Below, in pieces: positions 27,066 to 34,440 of a DNA stretch of 64,000 bases (position 1 is the first letter of the stretch; each line of letters starts with the position of its first letter). The position numbers were made by a program, and so were the translations under genes. The DNA comes from Corynebacterium gallinarum (lineage in GTDB: Bacteria > Actinomycetota > Actinomycetes > Mycobacteriales > Mycobacteriaceae): NCBI RefSeq assembly GCF_014837045.1, contig NZ_JACSPR010000003.1, positions 248,001-312,000 of the forward strand. The letters run 5' to 3'. Under the pieces are notes generated by a model. The model worked only from the letters and a program-made list of their open reading frames with translations. It ran no database searches and was not told where the DNA came from.

Positions 27066-27875
27066 TCAGTAGCTCTCCGTCTCGCCGGGGAACGCACCGG
27101 AGCCCACCTCATCGGCGTAGGTGCGGGCGACGTTGAGCAGCTGATCACCCAGGGTGGCGTACTCACGCACGAAACGCGGCTTGCGGCCACGGTTGAACCC
27201 GAAGGCATCCTGCCACACCAGCACCTGGCCGTCGGTGCCGTTACCTGCGCCAATGCCGATGGTGGCGATGTCGAGCTGGTTGGTTACCTCCGTGGCGATC
27301 TCCGCGGGCACCATCTCCAGGACCACGGCGAAGGCGCCGGAGGCCTGGACGGCATGGGCGTCGGCAAGCAGCTTGTCCGCACCGCTGCCGCGACCCTGGA
27401 TCACGGGCCCGCCGAGGGCATGCTCGGACTGCGGGGTGAAACCGATGTGGCCGCAGACGGGGATGCCGGCGTCGACAATGCGACGGATGGTAGAGGCCAT
27501 CTCCACGCCACCCTCGATCTTGACGGCTGCCGCGCCGGTCTCCCGCATGACGCGCACGGCGGATTCGACCGCCTGCTGCTCGCTGACCTCATAGGTGCCG
27601 AAGGGCAGATCCACGATGACCAGCGCACGCCTGGCCGCGATGGTGACCGCCTTGGCCAGCACGATCATCTCATCCAGGGTGATCGACAGGGTGGTCTCCC
27701 GCCCCAGAACCACATTGGCGGCGGAATCGCCGACCAGCAGCATATCGATCCCCGCCTCATCAAAGATGGCGGCGGTCATCGCGTCATAACTGGTGAGGAC
27801 GGAAATCTTCGTCCCATTCGCCTTCGCCTCGTGGATGTGACGGGTGCGGATCTTCTTTGCATCAATGCCAGACAT
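27066..27875 (-). CDS. panB: 3-Methyl-2-oxobutanoate hydroxymethyltransferase
   Basis: A 269-residue (beta/alpha)8 enzyme adding the methylene group from 5,10-methylene-tetrahydrofolate to ketoisovalerate, making ketopantoate. Typical blocks include [32 protein letters not shown] (Mg2+ ligand Asp), [23 protein letters not shown] and VLEMVPAE with the catalytic Glu. First gene of the panBC operon. The N-terminus [14 protein letters not shown] is standard for actinobacteria. No pantoate-forming panE lies nearby. Confidence 0.96.
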   Translation of the reverse strand: MSGIDAKKIRTRHIHEAKANGTKISVLTSYDAMTAAIFDEAGIDMLLVGDSAANVVLGRETTLSITLDEMIVLAKAVTIAARRALVIVDLPFGTYEVSEQQAVESAVRVMRETGAAAVKIEGGVEMASTIRRIVDAGIPVCGHIGFTPQSEHALGGPVIQGRGSGADKLLADAHAVQASGAFAVVLEMVPAEIATEVTNQLDIATIGIGAGNGTDGQVLVWQDAFGFNRGRKPRFVREYATLGDQLLNVARTYADEVGSGAFPGETESY

Positions 27876-27952
27876 GACGATGAGTATAGATGTGTCTCAT
27901 GACACCCTGGTGACGGGAGTGTTACTTGATCGGTTCCGGTAGCTAAATCCCC

Positions 27953-29170
27953 TCAGGAGACAACGGCGGATGGGTACCGGTCCGCCACATGCTCATGGAT
28001 CCACCCCAGGTAGCGATCCCACGCATCGTCTGCACCCAGCCGGGCATTCCGTGCATCGGCCGCCGGGCCATCGGGAAGATGATAAACGTCAGCGGCGGCC
28101 AGCGAGGTGATTTGAACCCGTCGGGCGCGGTCCGCCCGCAGCTCCTGGTACCGCTGGCGGGCGGCATCCCAGCCGGTGCCCTGCTCCAGCCCCTCCATAA
28201 GGCAATCGGCGAGCACGATGGCGTCCTCTATGGACTGGTTGGCGCCCTGGCCGTGGTGGGGGACCATGGCGTGGGCGGCGTCGCCGATGAGCGTGATGCG
28301 CCCCTTGCTCCACTGCTGGAGTGGTGGGCGGTGGAAGAGAGCCCACCGTTCGGTCACGGGGTTGGCGCTGATCATCTCGGTGATGGCCGGGGCCCACCCC
28401 TCGAAGGCCTTGAGGTGTTCATCCTCCTCCGCCACCGGCACCACCCATGATTGTTCCTCCCACGGGCCGTTGTGGCGCTGCACCAGGAAGAAGTTCTGCA
28501 CCCCGCCACCGATGGGGTAGTGCAGCAGGTGCCCACCTGGGCCCATCCAGAATTGGATGGCCTCCGGATCGGGTAGGGACGGCATCTTCTCGGGGGCGAC
28601 CAGTCCGCGCCAGGCATGGCAGCCGGAGAACTGGGCGTCGTCATAGCCCAGGATCTCCCGGCGCAACCGGGAACGCACCCCATCGGCACCGATGACCAGA
28701 TCAGCCTCCACCGTGTCACCGTCGGCGAAGTGCAGGACCGCGGCATCGGTGCGCTCCTCCACCCGGATGCACCGCTTGTTCAGGTGGATCGCATCCTCGC
28801 CCACCGCATGCTTTAGGATGTGCTGCAGGTCAGCGCGGTGCACGCCGTAATAAGGTGCGCCGGCGCGCTCGTGGTACTCCCGGCGGGAGGAGATCCGGTT
28901 GATCACCCGGCCATCACGCCCGTCGCGCAGGATCAGCCCATCCACATCGGCACTCTTCTCCGCCAGTTCCTCCCCGACACCGAGACGGTCCCGCAGGAAA
29001 CGGGTGGCGTTGGCGGACAGGGCCACAGCGGCACCGACCTCACGCAGCTCGGAGGCCTGCTCATAGATCTGTGGTTCCAGTCCGCGGCGGCGCAGTTCAG
29101 CGGCCAGGGTGAGTCCACCGATACCCGCTCCCACGATGGCGATCCGGGTGCCTTGATGTGATGATGTCAT
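27953..29170 (-). CDS. Class A FAD-dependent monooxygenase (salicylate/3-hydroxybenzoate hydroxylase-like)
   Basis: A 405-residue flavoprotein monooxygenase. The dinucleotide fold AIVGAGIGGLTLAAELRRRG starts near residue 9, the DG motif is VIGADGVRSRLRREI, and the GD motif is LIGDAAHAMVPHHGQGANQSIED, the order expected for class A aromatic hydroxylases. It would hydroxylate an aromatic acid using NAD(P)H and O2. GGAG precedes the ATG at 29170 by 8 nt. It is divergent from a PucR-type regulator, 135 bp apart, suggesting substrate-controlled expression. No ring-cleavage genes are adjacent, so the substrate cannot be named. Confidence 0.85.
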   Translation of the reverse strand: MTSSHQGTRIAIVGAGIGGLTLAAELRRRGLEPQIYEQASELREVGAAVALSANATRFLRDRLGVGEELAEKSADVDGLILRDGRDGRVINRISSRREYHERAGAPYYGVHRADLQHILKHAVGEDAIHLNKRCIRVEERTDAAVLHFADGDTVEADLVIGADGVRSRLRREILGYDDAQFSGCHAWRGLVAPEKMPSLPDPEAIQFWMGPGGHLLHYPIGGGVQNFFLVQRHNGPWEEQSWVVPVAEEDEHLKAFEGWAPAITEMISANPVTERWALFHRPPLQQWSKGRITLIGDAAHAMVPHHGQGANQSIEDAIVLADCLMEGLEQGTGWDAARQRYQELRADRARRVQITSLAAADVYHLPDGPAADARNARLGADDAWDRYLGWIHEHVADRYPSAVVS

Positions 29171-29305
29171 GTGCTTCTCCTTCACTTGGGTGTCGCTTAT
29201 GGAAGATCGTAAGCGCCGGGCCGGGGTGTTTTCATCGGCGTTCTGTGGCAATTGTCCGGCGAGTTTTCCGACACTCTGTCGGAAGCGCTGGGTACTGTCG
29301 GACGG

Positions 29306-30484
29306 ATGAAGCGTTTGCCTGAGCTTGACGACGCCCTCCAGAACCTCTCCGAGGACCTCGACCGTCGCCTGGTGGTGATCGATAAGACCATGCGGGTGGT
29401 GTCCTATTCCATCCACGAGTCTCCAGCCGACCGCCAGCGTCTCTTCCACATGCTTGCCCACAGTGATTCCTGGCCCCGACCGGCCACCGCGACCACGCCA
29501 CACCAGGTGGTGGAGATCCCGGATGTCGGCCCCGTGCTCTTCCTCCGGTTGCTTGACCCCCGCAGGCAGATCATCGGTCACCTGGTCCTGCCCGTGGATG
29601 ATGCTGCGCCGGAGGAGTCGCTGCTCGCCGGGGTGACAGCTGCCGCCCCACACCTGTCGACGCTGCTGGCCGCCCGCCAGCACAATGACATGGACCGGGA
29701 GGCCCGTTCCCATCATCTGGCTGTTCAGCTGGTCAGCAATGATGCCGGGGCACGGGCGAAGGCGGCCGATGCCCTCATCACAGAACGTTTCCTCAGTTCA
29801 GCGGAGACCTGCTGCGCTGTGGCCCTCGGCGTGGATCCGCGCGGTGCGACACCCCTGGATCATGAGAAGACCCCACAGGCCGTGACACAGACCCTGGATT
29901 TTGTGCGGGAGACCTCCACCGCGACCGTCATCGGGGGTGTCCTGGATGACAGGGTTGGTGTGCTCGTGTTCCCACGACCGGTGGTGGTTCCCAGGCTGCG
30001 CCGGATCCTGGACGATCCCCAGCTGATACCGGTCCGGGCGGGGATCGGACCACTGGTGCCGCTGGGGGAGGTGTACCGTTCCCTCGACCGTGCCCGTCTA
30101 GCGTGGCGCGCGTCCTGGCTGGCACCGGATGCCCACGACACCGTCACCACCTGGGAGACGGTGGGGTTGGATGGGACCTTGGCGCGGCTGCCCCTGGAGG
30201 ATTTCCAACCGCAGGATCTACCACCCTCCATAAGGGAACTGCTCGCGGCGGTGGAGTCCCCGGTGCTGCTCCACACGCTGGAGGCCTATCTCACCGCCGG
30301 CGGCGATGCGCAGCAGACCGCACGCACCCTCAGCATCCACCGTTCAACTTTGTACTACCGGCTGGACAAGCTACGGGTGCTTATCGACGGCGACCTCAGC
30401 GACGGCCTCCTCCGCCGTGAACTCCACACCGGGCTGCGGATCGCGCAGCTTGCTGGCCTGGTTCCCGGGGAATGGGTGAAATGA
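29306..30484 (+). CDS. PucR/CdaR-type transcriptional regulator
   Basis: A 392-residue regulator. The N-terminal half contains a GAF/PAS-like sensor region (about 10-110) with VVIDKTMRVVSYSIHES. The middle is the CdaR GGDEF-like segment with GVLVFPR and REYTS-like residues. The C-terminus carries the PucR helix-turn-helix: LTAGGDAQQTARTLSIHRSTLYYRLDKL, read as two parts around residue 350-375. ATG at 29306 was chosen because the in-frame TTG upstream (29252) lacks a ribosome site; a GGACGG abuts the ATG. Likely controls the divergent monooxygenase in response to its aromatic substrate. Confidence 0.8.
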   Translation: MKRLPELDDALQNLSEDLDRRLVVIDKTMRVVSYSIHESPADRQRLFHMLAHSDSWPRPATATTPHQVVEIPDVGPVLFLRLLDPRRQIIGHLVLPVDDAAPEESLLAGVTAAAPHLSTLLAARQHNDMDREARSHHLAVQLVSNDAGARAKAADALITERFLSSAETCCAVALGVDPRGATPLDHEKTPQAVTQTLDFVRETSTATVIGGVLDDRVGVLVFPRPVVVPRLRRILDDPQLIPVRAGIGPLVPLGEVYRSLDRARLAWRASWLAPDAHDTVTTWETVGLDGTLARLPLEDFQPQDLPPSIRELLAAVESPVLLHTLEAYLTAGGDAQQTARTLSIHRSTLYYRLDKLRVLIDGDLSDGLLRRELHTGLRIAQLAGLVPGEWVK

Positions 30485-30588
30485 GGTGAAAACGCCGATA
30501 TCGGGTGAAAATTAAGGTTCTAAACGGAAGAAAACACATAATCTTCTCTATAGAACAGATGCTATTGGTGCCTAAATGACTAATAACA

Positions 30589-31161
30589 TCATTTCCGGGT
30601 CTTCGGCCGACCACGTCGCACGCTCACCGTGGGATCACCTGGGATCCAGAACCGCAGCGGGGCATCGGCGTTCTTCGTGATACCGACCCGTGGTCCACTG
30701 ACCCACTCCGGGCGTTCTGACGGTTCCACCAGCTGGAAATCCGGACCGTTGATGGGAGCGTGGTTATCGCTCAGCTCGAAGTTGAGTGCCTGCCCCAGGT
30801 TGCCGGGCCCCCGGGCCAGGCGGGCGAAGGGGACGTCACCGCGGCGTCGATAAGCAATTGCCTCCCCGGCCACCACCTCACCCGCACGCAACAGGACACC
30901 CTGGCCCACCCCCTCCGGTGCGCAGGCGATATTGCCCGCGCGGTGGATGCCATAGGAGATGTAGATGTACATGTGGCCGCCGGGGCCGAACATCGCGGCA
31001 TTGCGCGTGGTCTTGCCGCGGTGTGTGTGGGCGGCGGCATCCTCCGCGCCGAGATAGGCCTCCACCTCCGTCAGGCGGATCGACACCCCGTCATGGGTGA
31101 AGATGCAGCCGAGCAGCTGTGGGGCGACAATATCTGCGGGTTGGAGGAAGTCGATGGGCAT
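30589..31161 (-). CDS. 3-Methyladenine DNA glycosylase, AAG/MPG family
   Basis: A 190-residue DNA repair glycosylase of the AAG fold, excising alkylated purines. Conserved blocks are ADIVAPQLLGCIF at the start, LTEVEAYLGAEDAAAHTHRGKT (active-site Glu in the EVEAY element), NAAMFGPGGHMYIYISYGIH, the GVLLRAGEV strand and RGPGNLGQALNF. Length matches bacterial members. The ATG at 31161 begins the conserved N-terminus; the longer frame upstream overlaps the divergent promoter region. It is divergent from the HAD hydrolase gene. Further alkylation-repair-like genes are at 58.5-62.1 kb. Confidence 0.92.
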   Translation of the reverse strand: MPIDFLQPADIVAPQLLGCIFTHDGVSIRLTEVEAYLGAEDAAAHTHRGKTTRNAAMFGPGGHMYIYISYGIHRAGNIACAPEGVGQGVLLRAGEVVAGEAIAYRRRGDVPFARLARGPGNLGQALNFELSDNHAPINGPDFQLVEPSERPEWVSGPRVGITKNADAPLRFWIPGDPTVSVRRGRPKTRK

Positions 31162-31279
31162 GGCAGCGATTGTAGGTGCGCAACCACCGGAGGAGGATTT
31201 CGACCCCGGCGGTGGCAGAAGTAAATAGACTGAGGAAAACCGCTTATGGACAGTGTGACAGTGTGGCAAGGAGGCCTCG

Positions 31280-31885
31280 ATGGCTGCTTCACCCAAGACA
31301 TACCTTTTCGATTTGTACGGTGTGACGTTGAAAGTCGAGGGACCGGCGCAGTTCGAACGCGTCAACCGCGTGATCGGCGAGCCGGAGAAAACCGAGTTGT
31401 TCCGGGAGGTGTACACGGAACTGCGTCAGGATCTCAACGCCGGGCGCATCTCGGAGATCAGTTATTGGAACCAGGTGCAGGCCCGCGTCGGATTGCTGGA
31501 TTTCGATTTCGGTGAGGCGATGGTCGCTGATTATGTGGGCATCACCGAGATGGATGAGGAGGTCCGCGGGTTCATCGACGGGCTCAAGGACCAGGGCCAC
31601 AGGGTGGGCGTGCTGGCCAACATTCCGCGCGGGGTAGCCGAGCGGTTGCGGGATGTGCACGGTCAGTGGCTGAACTCCCTGGATGCGGTGCTGTTCTCCT
31701 GCGAGATCGACACCGCCAAACCCGACCCCAGGGCCTATGAGGTGGCCATCGAGGCGCTCGGCGTGCCGGCGGGGGAGATCACCTTCGTCGATGACCGTAG
31801 CGTCAACGTCGAGGCCGCCCGCGAGGCCGGCATGAACGCCATCCACTTCACCACCCTCGATGCACTGAAGGAACGACTGTCATGA
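31280..31885 (+). CDS. HAD-superfamily hydrolase
   Basis: A 201-residue HAD hydrolase of the YihX/epoxide-hydrolase-N type. The first motif is degenerate: TYLFDLYGVTLK has Asp followed by Leu-Tyr rather than DxDGT, so the second catalytic Asp is absent. Motif II is VLANIPRGVAE, the Lys motif III is in DTAKPDPRAYEVAI, and motif IV is ITFVDDRSVNVEAA. The loss at motif I raises doubt about phosphatase activity. AAGGAGG sits 6 nt before the ATG. The stop overlaps the next ATG (ATGA), giving translational coupling with the gamma-carbonic anhydrase. Confidence 0.82.
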   Translation: MAASPKTYLFDLYGVTLKVEGPAQFERVNRVIGEPEKTELFREVYTELRQDLNAGRISEISYWNQVQARVGLLDFDFGEAMVADYVGITEMDEEVRGFIDGLKDQGHRVGVLANIPRGVAERLRDVHGQWLNSLDAVLFSCEIDTAKPDPRAYEVAIEALGVPAGEITFVDDRSVNVEAAREAGMNAIHFTTLDALKERLS

Positions 31886-32448
31886 CTGAAGCGACCACCG
31901 GACCCCTGATCCTGCCGTTCAACGGCAAAACCCCCCGCATTCACGAATCCGCCTGGATCGCCCCGAACGCCACCATCATCGGTGACGTCGAGATCGGCGC
32001 GGATGCCTCCGTTTTCTATGGGGTGGTCCTGCGCGGGGATGTCAACGCCATCCGCATCGGTGCGCGCACCAACATCCAGGACAACTGCGTCCTCCACGTC
32101 GATGCAGATGCTCCGTGCACCCTCGGTGATGATGTCACCGTCGGGCACATGGCGCTGGTACACGGTTCCACCGTGGGCAACGGCACCCTGGTGGGCATGA
32201 AGGCCGGGTTGCTCTCCCGCAGCGTGATCGGGGAGGGTTCCCTCATCGCCGCCGGCGCGATCGTGCTGGAGGGGCAGGAGATCCCCGCGAAGTCCCTGGC
32301 CGCCGGCGTGCCCGCGAAGGTGCGACGGGAGCTTTCCGACGAACAATCCTCCGCCTTCATCCCCCACGCGGGGCGTTATGTGCAGACCTCCAAATCGCAG
32401 GCCTCCATAAGCGAGGCGTTGTCGCTGGATGAGGTACGTTTCAGCTGA
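31882..32448 (+). CDS. Gamma-class carbonic anhydrase-like hexapeptide protein
   Basis: A 188-residue left-handed beta-helix protein. Repeating hexapeptides run from IAPNATIIGDVEIGADASVF through GVPAKVRREL, followed by a C-terminal helix. The three metal-binding His positions appear in CVLHVDAD and TVGHMALVHG, as in gamma-carbonic anhydrases and YrdA/PaaY-type proteins. Catalytic CO2 hydration is plausible but many relatives are inactive. The ATG overlaps the HAD gene's stop. The sequence near the C-terminus spells Ser-Ile-Ser with an unusual ATA codon because a CCTCCATAAGC word (32405-32412) is embedded in it. Confidence 0.88.
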   Translation: MTEATTGPLILPFNGKTPRIHESAWIAPNATIIGDVEIGADASVFYGVVLRGDVNAIRIGARTNIQDNCVLHVDADAPCTLGDDVTVGHMALVHGSTVGNGTLVGMKAGLLSRSVIGEGSLIAAGAIVLEGQEIPAKSLAAGVPAKVRRELSDEQSSAFIPHAGRYVQTSKSQASISEALSLDEVRFS

Positions 32449-32539
32449 TTCCCGGACCATAGTGGGGGACTGGCCGGCGTGATACTTTGAGGAAGGTAGT
32501 GGTCCCACTGCCACCACCCTCACAACATGGGAGATTCCG

Positions 32540-32977
32540 ATGGGCTCACCTTTTTATCATCCGGACAACAATCCGAACAACAACTCAGATAACCAGGGTG
32601 CCAACCCGAATCCGTGGCAGGGGGAATACACCCAGCCCCAGTGGAATCAGCCTCCGGCCCACTACAACCAAGCCTCGCAGAATTACCCCATGCCCCAGTA
32701 CGGCTACCAGCCACAGCCCGTGCAGAAGAGCATGGTTCTCGCGGCTATTCTCGCGCTGTTCCTGGGGCATCTGGGTATCCACAACTTCTACCTGGGGTAT
32801 ACCCGCGCGGGGCTCGCCCAGCTGGGATTGTCCATCGCGGGATGGGTGCTGGCCGTGGTGCTCATCGGTTTCGTGTTCCTCTTTGTGGTGGGTGTGTGGG
32901 CGCTCATTGATTTCGTCCTCATCCTGATGCGCAGCGGGCGTTTCCGCGTCGATGCCAGTGGGGTGCCGCTTCAGTAG
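32540..32977 (+). CDS. TM2-domain membrane protein
   Basis: A 145-residue protein. The N-terminal 65 residues are Asn/Pro/Gln/Tyr-rich and disordered-looking. A TM2 domain follows: KSMVLAAILALFLGHLGIHNFYLGYTRAG is the conserved first segment and loop, then a second hydrophobic stretch and a DxxLI-like end (WALIDFVLILMRSGRF). GGGAG lies 6 nt before the ATG. A strong bidirectional-looking hairpin ends the transcript 30 bp downstream. Function unknown for bacterial TM2 proteins. Confidence 0.85.
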   Translation: MGSPFYHPDNNPNNNSDNQGANPNPWQGEYTQPQWNQPPAHYNQASQNYPMPQYGYQPQPVQKSMVLAAILALFLGHLGIHNFYLGYTRAGLAQLGLSIAGWVLAVVLIGFVFLFVVGVWALIDFVLILMRSGRFRVDASGVPLQ

Positions 32978-33007
32978 GTTCTGCGCTGCAGCAAGCCTGA
33001 AAACACC

Positions 33008-33056
33008 AACAACTCCGGGGTGACACGATCCAAGGTCGTATCACCCCGGAGTTGTT
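33008..33056. terminator. Bidirectional terminator between TM2 gene and ROK gene
   Basis: AACAACTCCGGGGTGA (33008 onward) and its near-perfect complement ending at 33056 form arms of about 23 bp around a 3-nt loop, with one or two mismatches. The genes on both sides are convergent. A CGCTTATGGAGGG word of the dispersed family follows at 33062. T-tracts are short on both strands, but arm length makes this a convincing transcription stop. Confidence 0.75.
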
Positions 33057-33088
33057 CCGTCGCTTATGGAGGGGGGCCGCTCCGTGCC

Positions 33089-34255
33089 CTAGTTGCCGGC
33101 CCCCTGCTGAAGTGGGGTCAGTGCCAGCGGGGTGTTGAGCAGGCGGTCCAGGGCGACGGCCCGGGCGGCGGCGCGGACGTTTTCGCGGTGGGTGGGGATC
33201 AGGCGCAGTTCGATGTCGCGGTCGTATTCCTTCTTCAGTTCGGCGGCGAAGATGGAACGTCCCTTCTGGTCCTCGGAGAAGGCCGATCCGGACAGGACGA
33301 GGGTGGAGGGCTCGAGGTCACGGGCTGCCGCGGCTGCGGCGTGGGCGAGGAGGGTGGCGCGCTCGTCGAGAAGCGTCCGGACCTTCGGGTCGCGGTCGGC
33401 GAGGGTGACCAGTTCGGCGAGGGTGTCCGCGTAGGTGCCCTGGTCGGAGACCCGGTTGAGGAAGCCCTGGGTGCTCAGTGCGTCCTCGGGGGTCATGCCG
33501 CCGGTGTCCAGGGCGGAATCGCTGGTGGCCTGCAGCGGGCCGACGACGTGGACGCCGGTGTCGTTGCTGTAGGCGGCGCCCACGGAATCGTCGGCGTAGA
33601 AGGTGAGGGTGACCGGGGTGACTTCGTCGGGGCGGGGCAGAGGTGCAGCCTGCAGTTCGGAGGCAGCGATCGCGGGGATGGCGGAGGCGACGGTGGCGGG
33701 CACGCTGAACTGGTAGTTCATGCGTCCGGCGATGTCCACGGCATCCCACCCGAGGTTGTGGGCGGTGACCACGCCGGCGTTGGTGACCTTGCCGGAGGTG
33801 GCCACGCCGATGCCGACCAGGGGCAGGTCGATGCCGGTGGTGAGGCGGTTGACGCCGGCGATGAGGTGCTCGATGAAGGTGTCGGGATCAAGATCGATCG
33901 CGGATTTCTCCAGGATGTTGTCACGCAGGGTGCGGCCCTTGGTGTCGAACAGTGCGACATAGGAGGACCGGGTGCCGATGGCCACGCCCGCATGGATCCA
34001 GGGGCTCGGTGCCAACTCCAGGGGGATGTTGGGGCGGCCGGGGCCGGTGGACTGCGTGAGGTCGGGGCGTTCCCGGACCAGACTGGCCTGCATCAGTGCG
34101 GTGACCGCACGGGTGACGGTTGGTTGGGACAGACCTGTGGCCTCGACGAGCTCATTGCGGATCAGCTGCTGGCCGAGACGGATATGATGCATGCACTTCG
34201 CGGCCGGGGTTGCGGGGCGGGCGAAGGGCGCTGAGGGTGGGGCCTGATTTGGCAT
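33089..34255 (-). CDS. ROK-family transcriptional repressor
   Basis: A 388-residue ROK regulator. The N-terminal winged helix (about 20-75) includes LIRNELVEATGLSQPTVTRAV. The ROK sugar-kinase-like domain starts at GVAIGTRSSYVALFDTKG and contains GIGVATSGKVTNAGVV and GWDAVDIAG. The zinc motif CxCGxxGCxE of typical ROK kinases is absent (the stretch reads LDTGGMTPEDALST), so kinase activity is unlikely. The ATG at 34255 is followed by MPNQAPPSAP. Two palindromes 21-70 bp upstream of it are probable operators, implying autoregulation. The MFS exporter gene lies upstream on the same strand and may also be controlled. The effector is unknown. Confidence 0.85.
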   Translation of the reverse strand: MPNQAPPSAPFARPATPAAKCMHHIRLGQQLIRNELVEATGLSQPTVTRAVTALMQASLVRERPDLTQSTGPGRPNIPLELAPSPWIHAGVAIGTRSSYVALFDTKGRTLRDNILEKSAIDLDPDTFIEHLIAGVNRLTTGIDLPLVGIGVATSGKVTNAGVVTAHNLGWDAVDIAGRMNYQFSVPATVASAIPAIAASELQAAPLPRPDEVTPVTLTFYADDSVGAAYSNDTGVHVVGPLQATSDSALDTGGMTPEDALSTQGFLNRVSDQGTYADTLAELVTLADRDPKVRTLLDERATLLAHAAAAAARDLEPSTLVLSGSAFSEDQKGRSIFAAELKKEYDRDIELRLIPTHRENVRAAARAVALDRLLNTPLALTPLQQGAGN

Positions 34256-34276
34256 GAATAAAACAATAGCCAATCG

Positions 34277-34292
34277 TAGACAACACTGTCTA
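34277..34292. promoter_or_regulatory. Palindromic operator TAGACA-N4-TGTCTA
   Basis: A perfect 6+4+6 palindrome lies 21 bp upstream of the ROK start codon. A second palindrome of the same design begins 33 bp away, about three helical turns. The local sequence is AT-rich. Together they look like a paired operator for autorepression by the ROK protein. Confidence 0.65.
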
Positions 34293-34309
34293 ATGACACG
34301 CTGGTTTCC

Positions 34310-34325
34310 TAGACTGCATAGTCTA
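34310..34325. promoter_or_regulatory. Palindromic operator TAGACT-N4-AGTCTA
   Basis: A second perfect 6+4+6 palindrome sharing TAGAC/GTCTA with the first (34277-34292). The equal phase and shared half-site TAGAC argue for two dimers of one regulator binding cooperatively. It lies in the 185-bp gap between the MFS exporter's stop and the ROK start. Confidence 0.65.
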
Positions 34326-34440
34326 CTTTGGGGGTGATGGCCTGGGCCTTTGGTCAGGCCACGCGCTTCGGGGGCATGCTTTTCGACGTCCCGACCACCC
34401 CTGGGCCACCCCATCCGGGGATGGCGCGACGAACGTGGGG

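Noticed and set aside
30485..30588. Possible small gene between the PucR-type regulator and the Mpg gene
   Set aside because: The 104 bp are AT-rich with no start codon behind a ribosome site; they likely hold only transcription-end signals.
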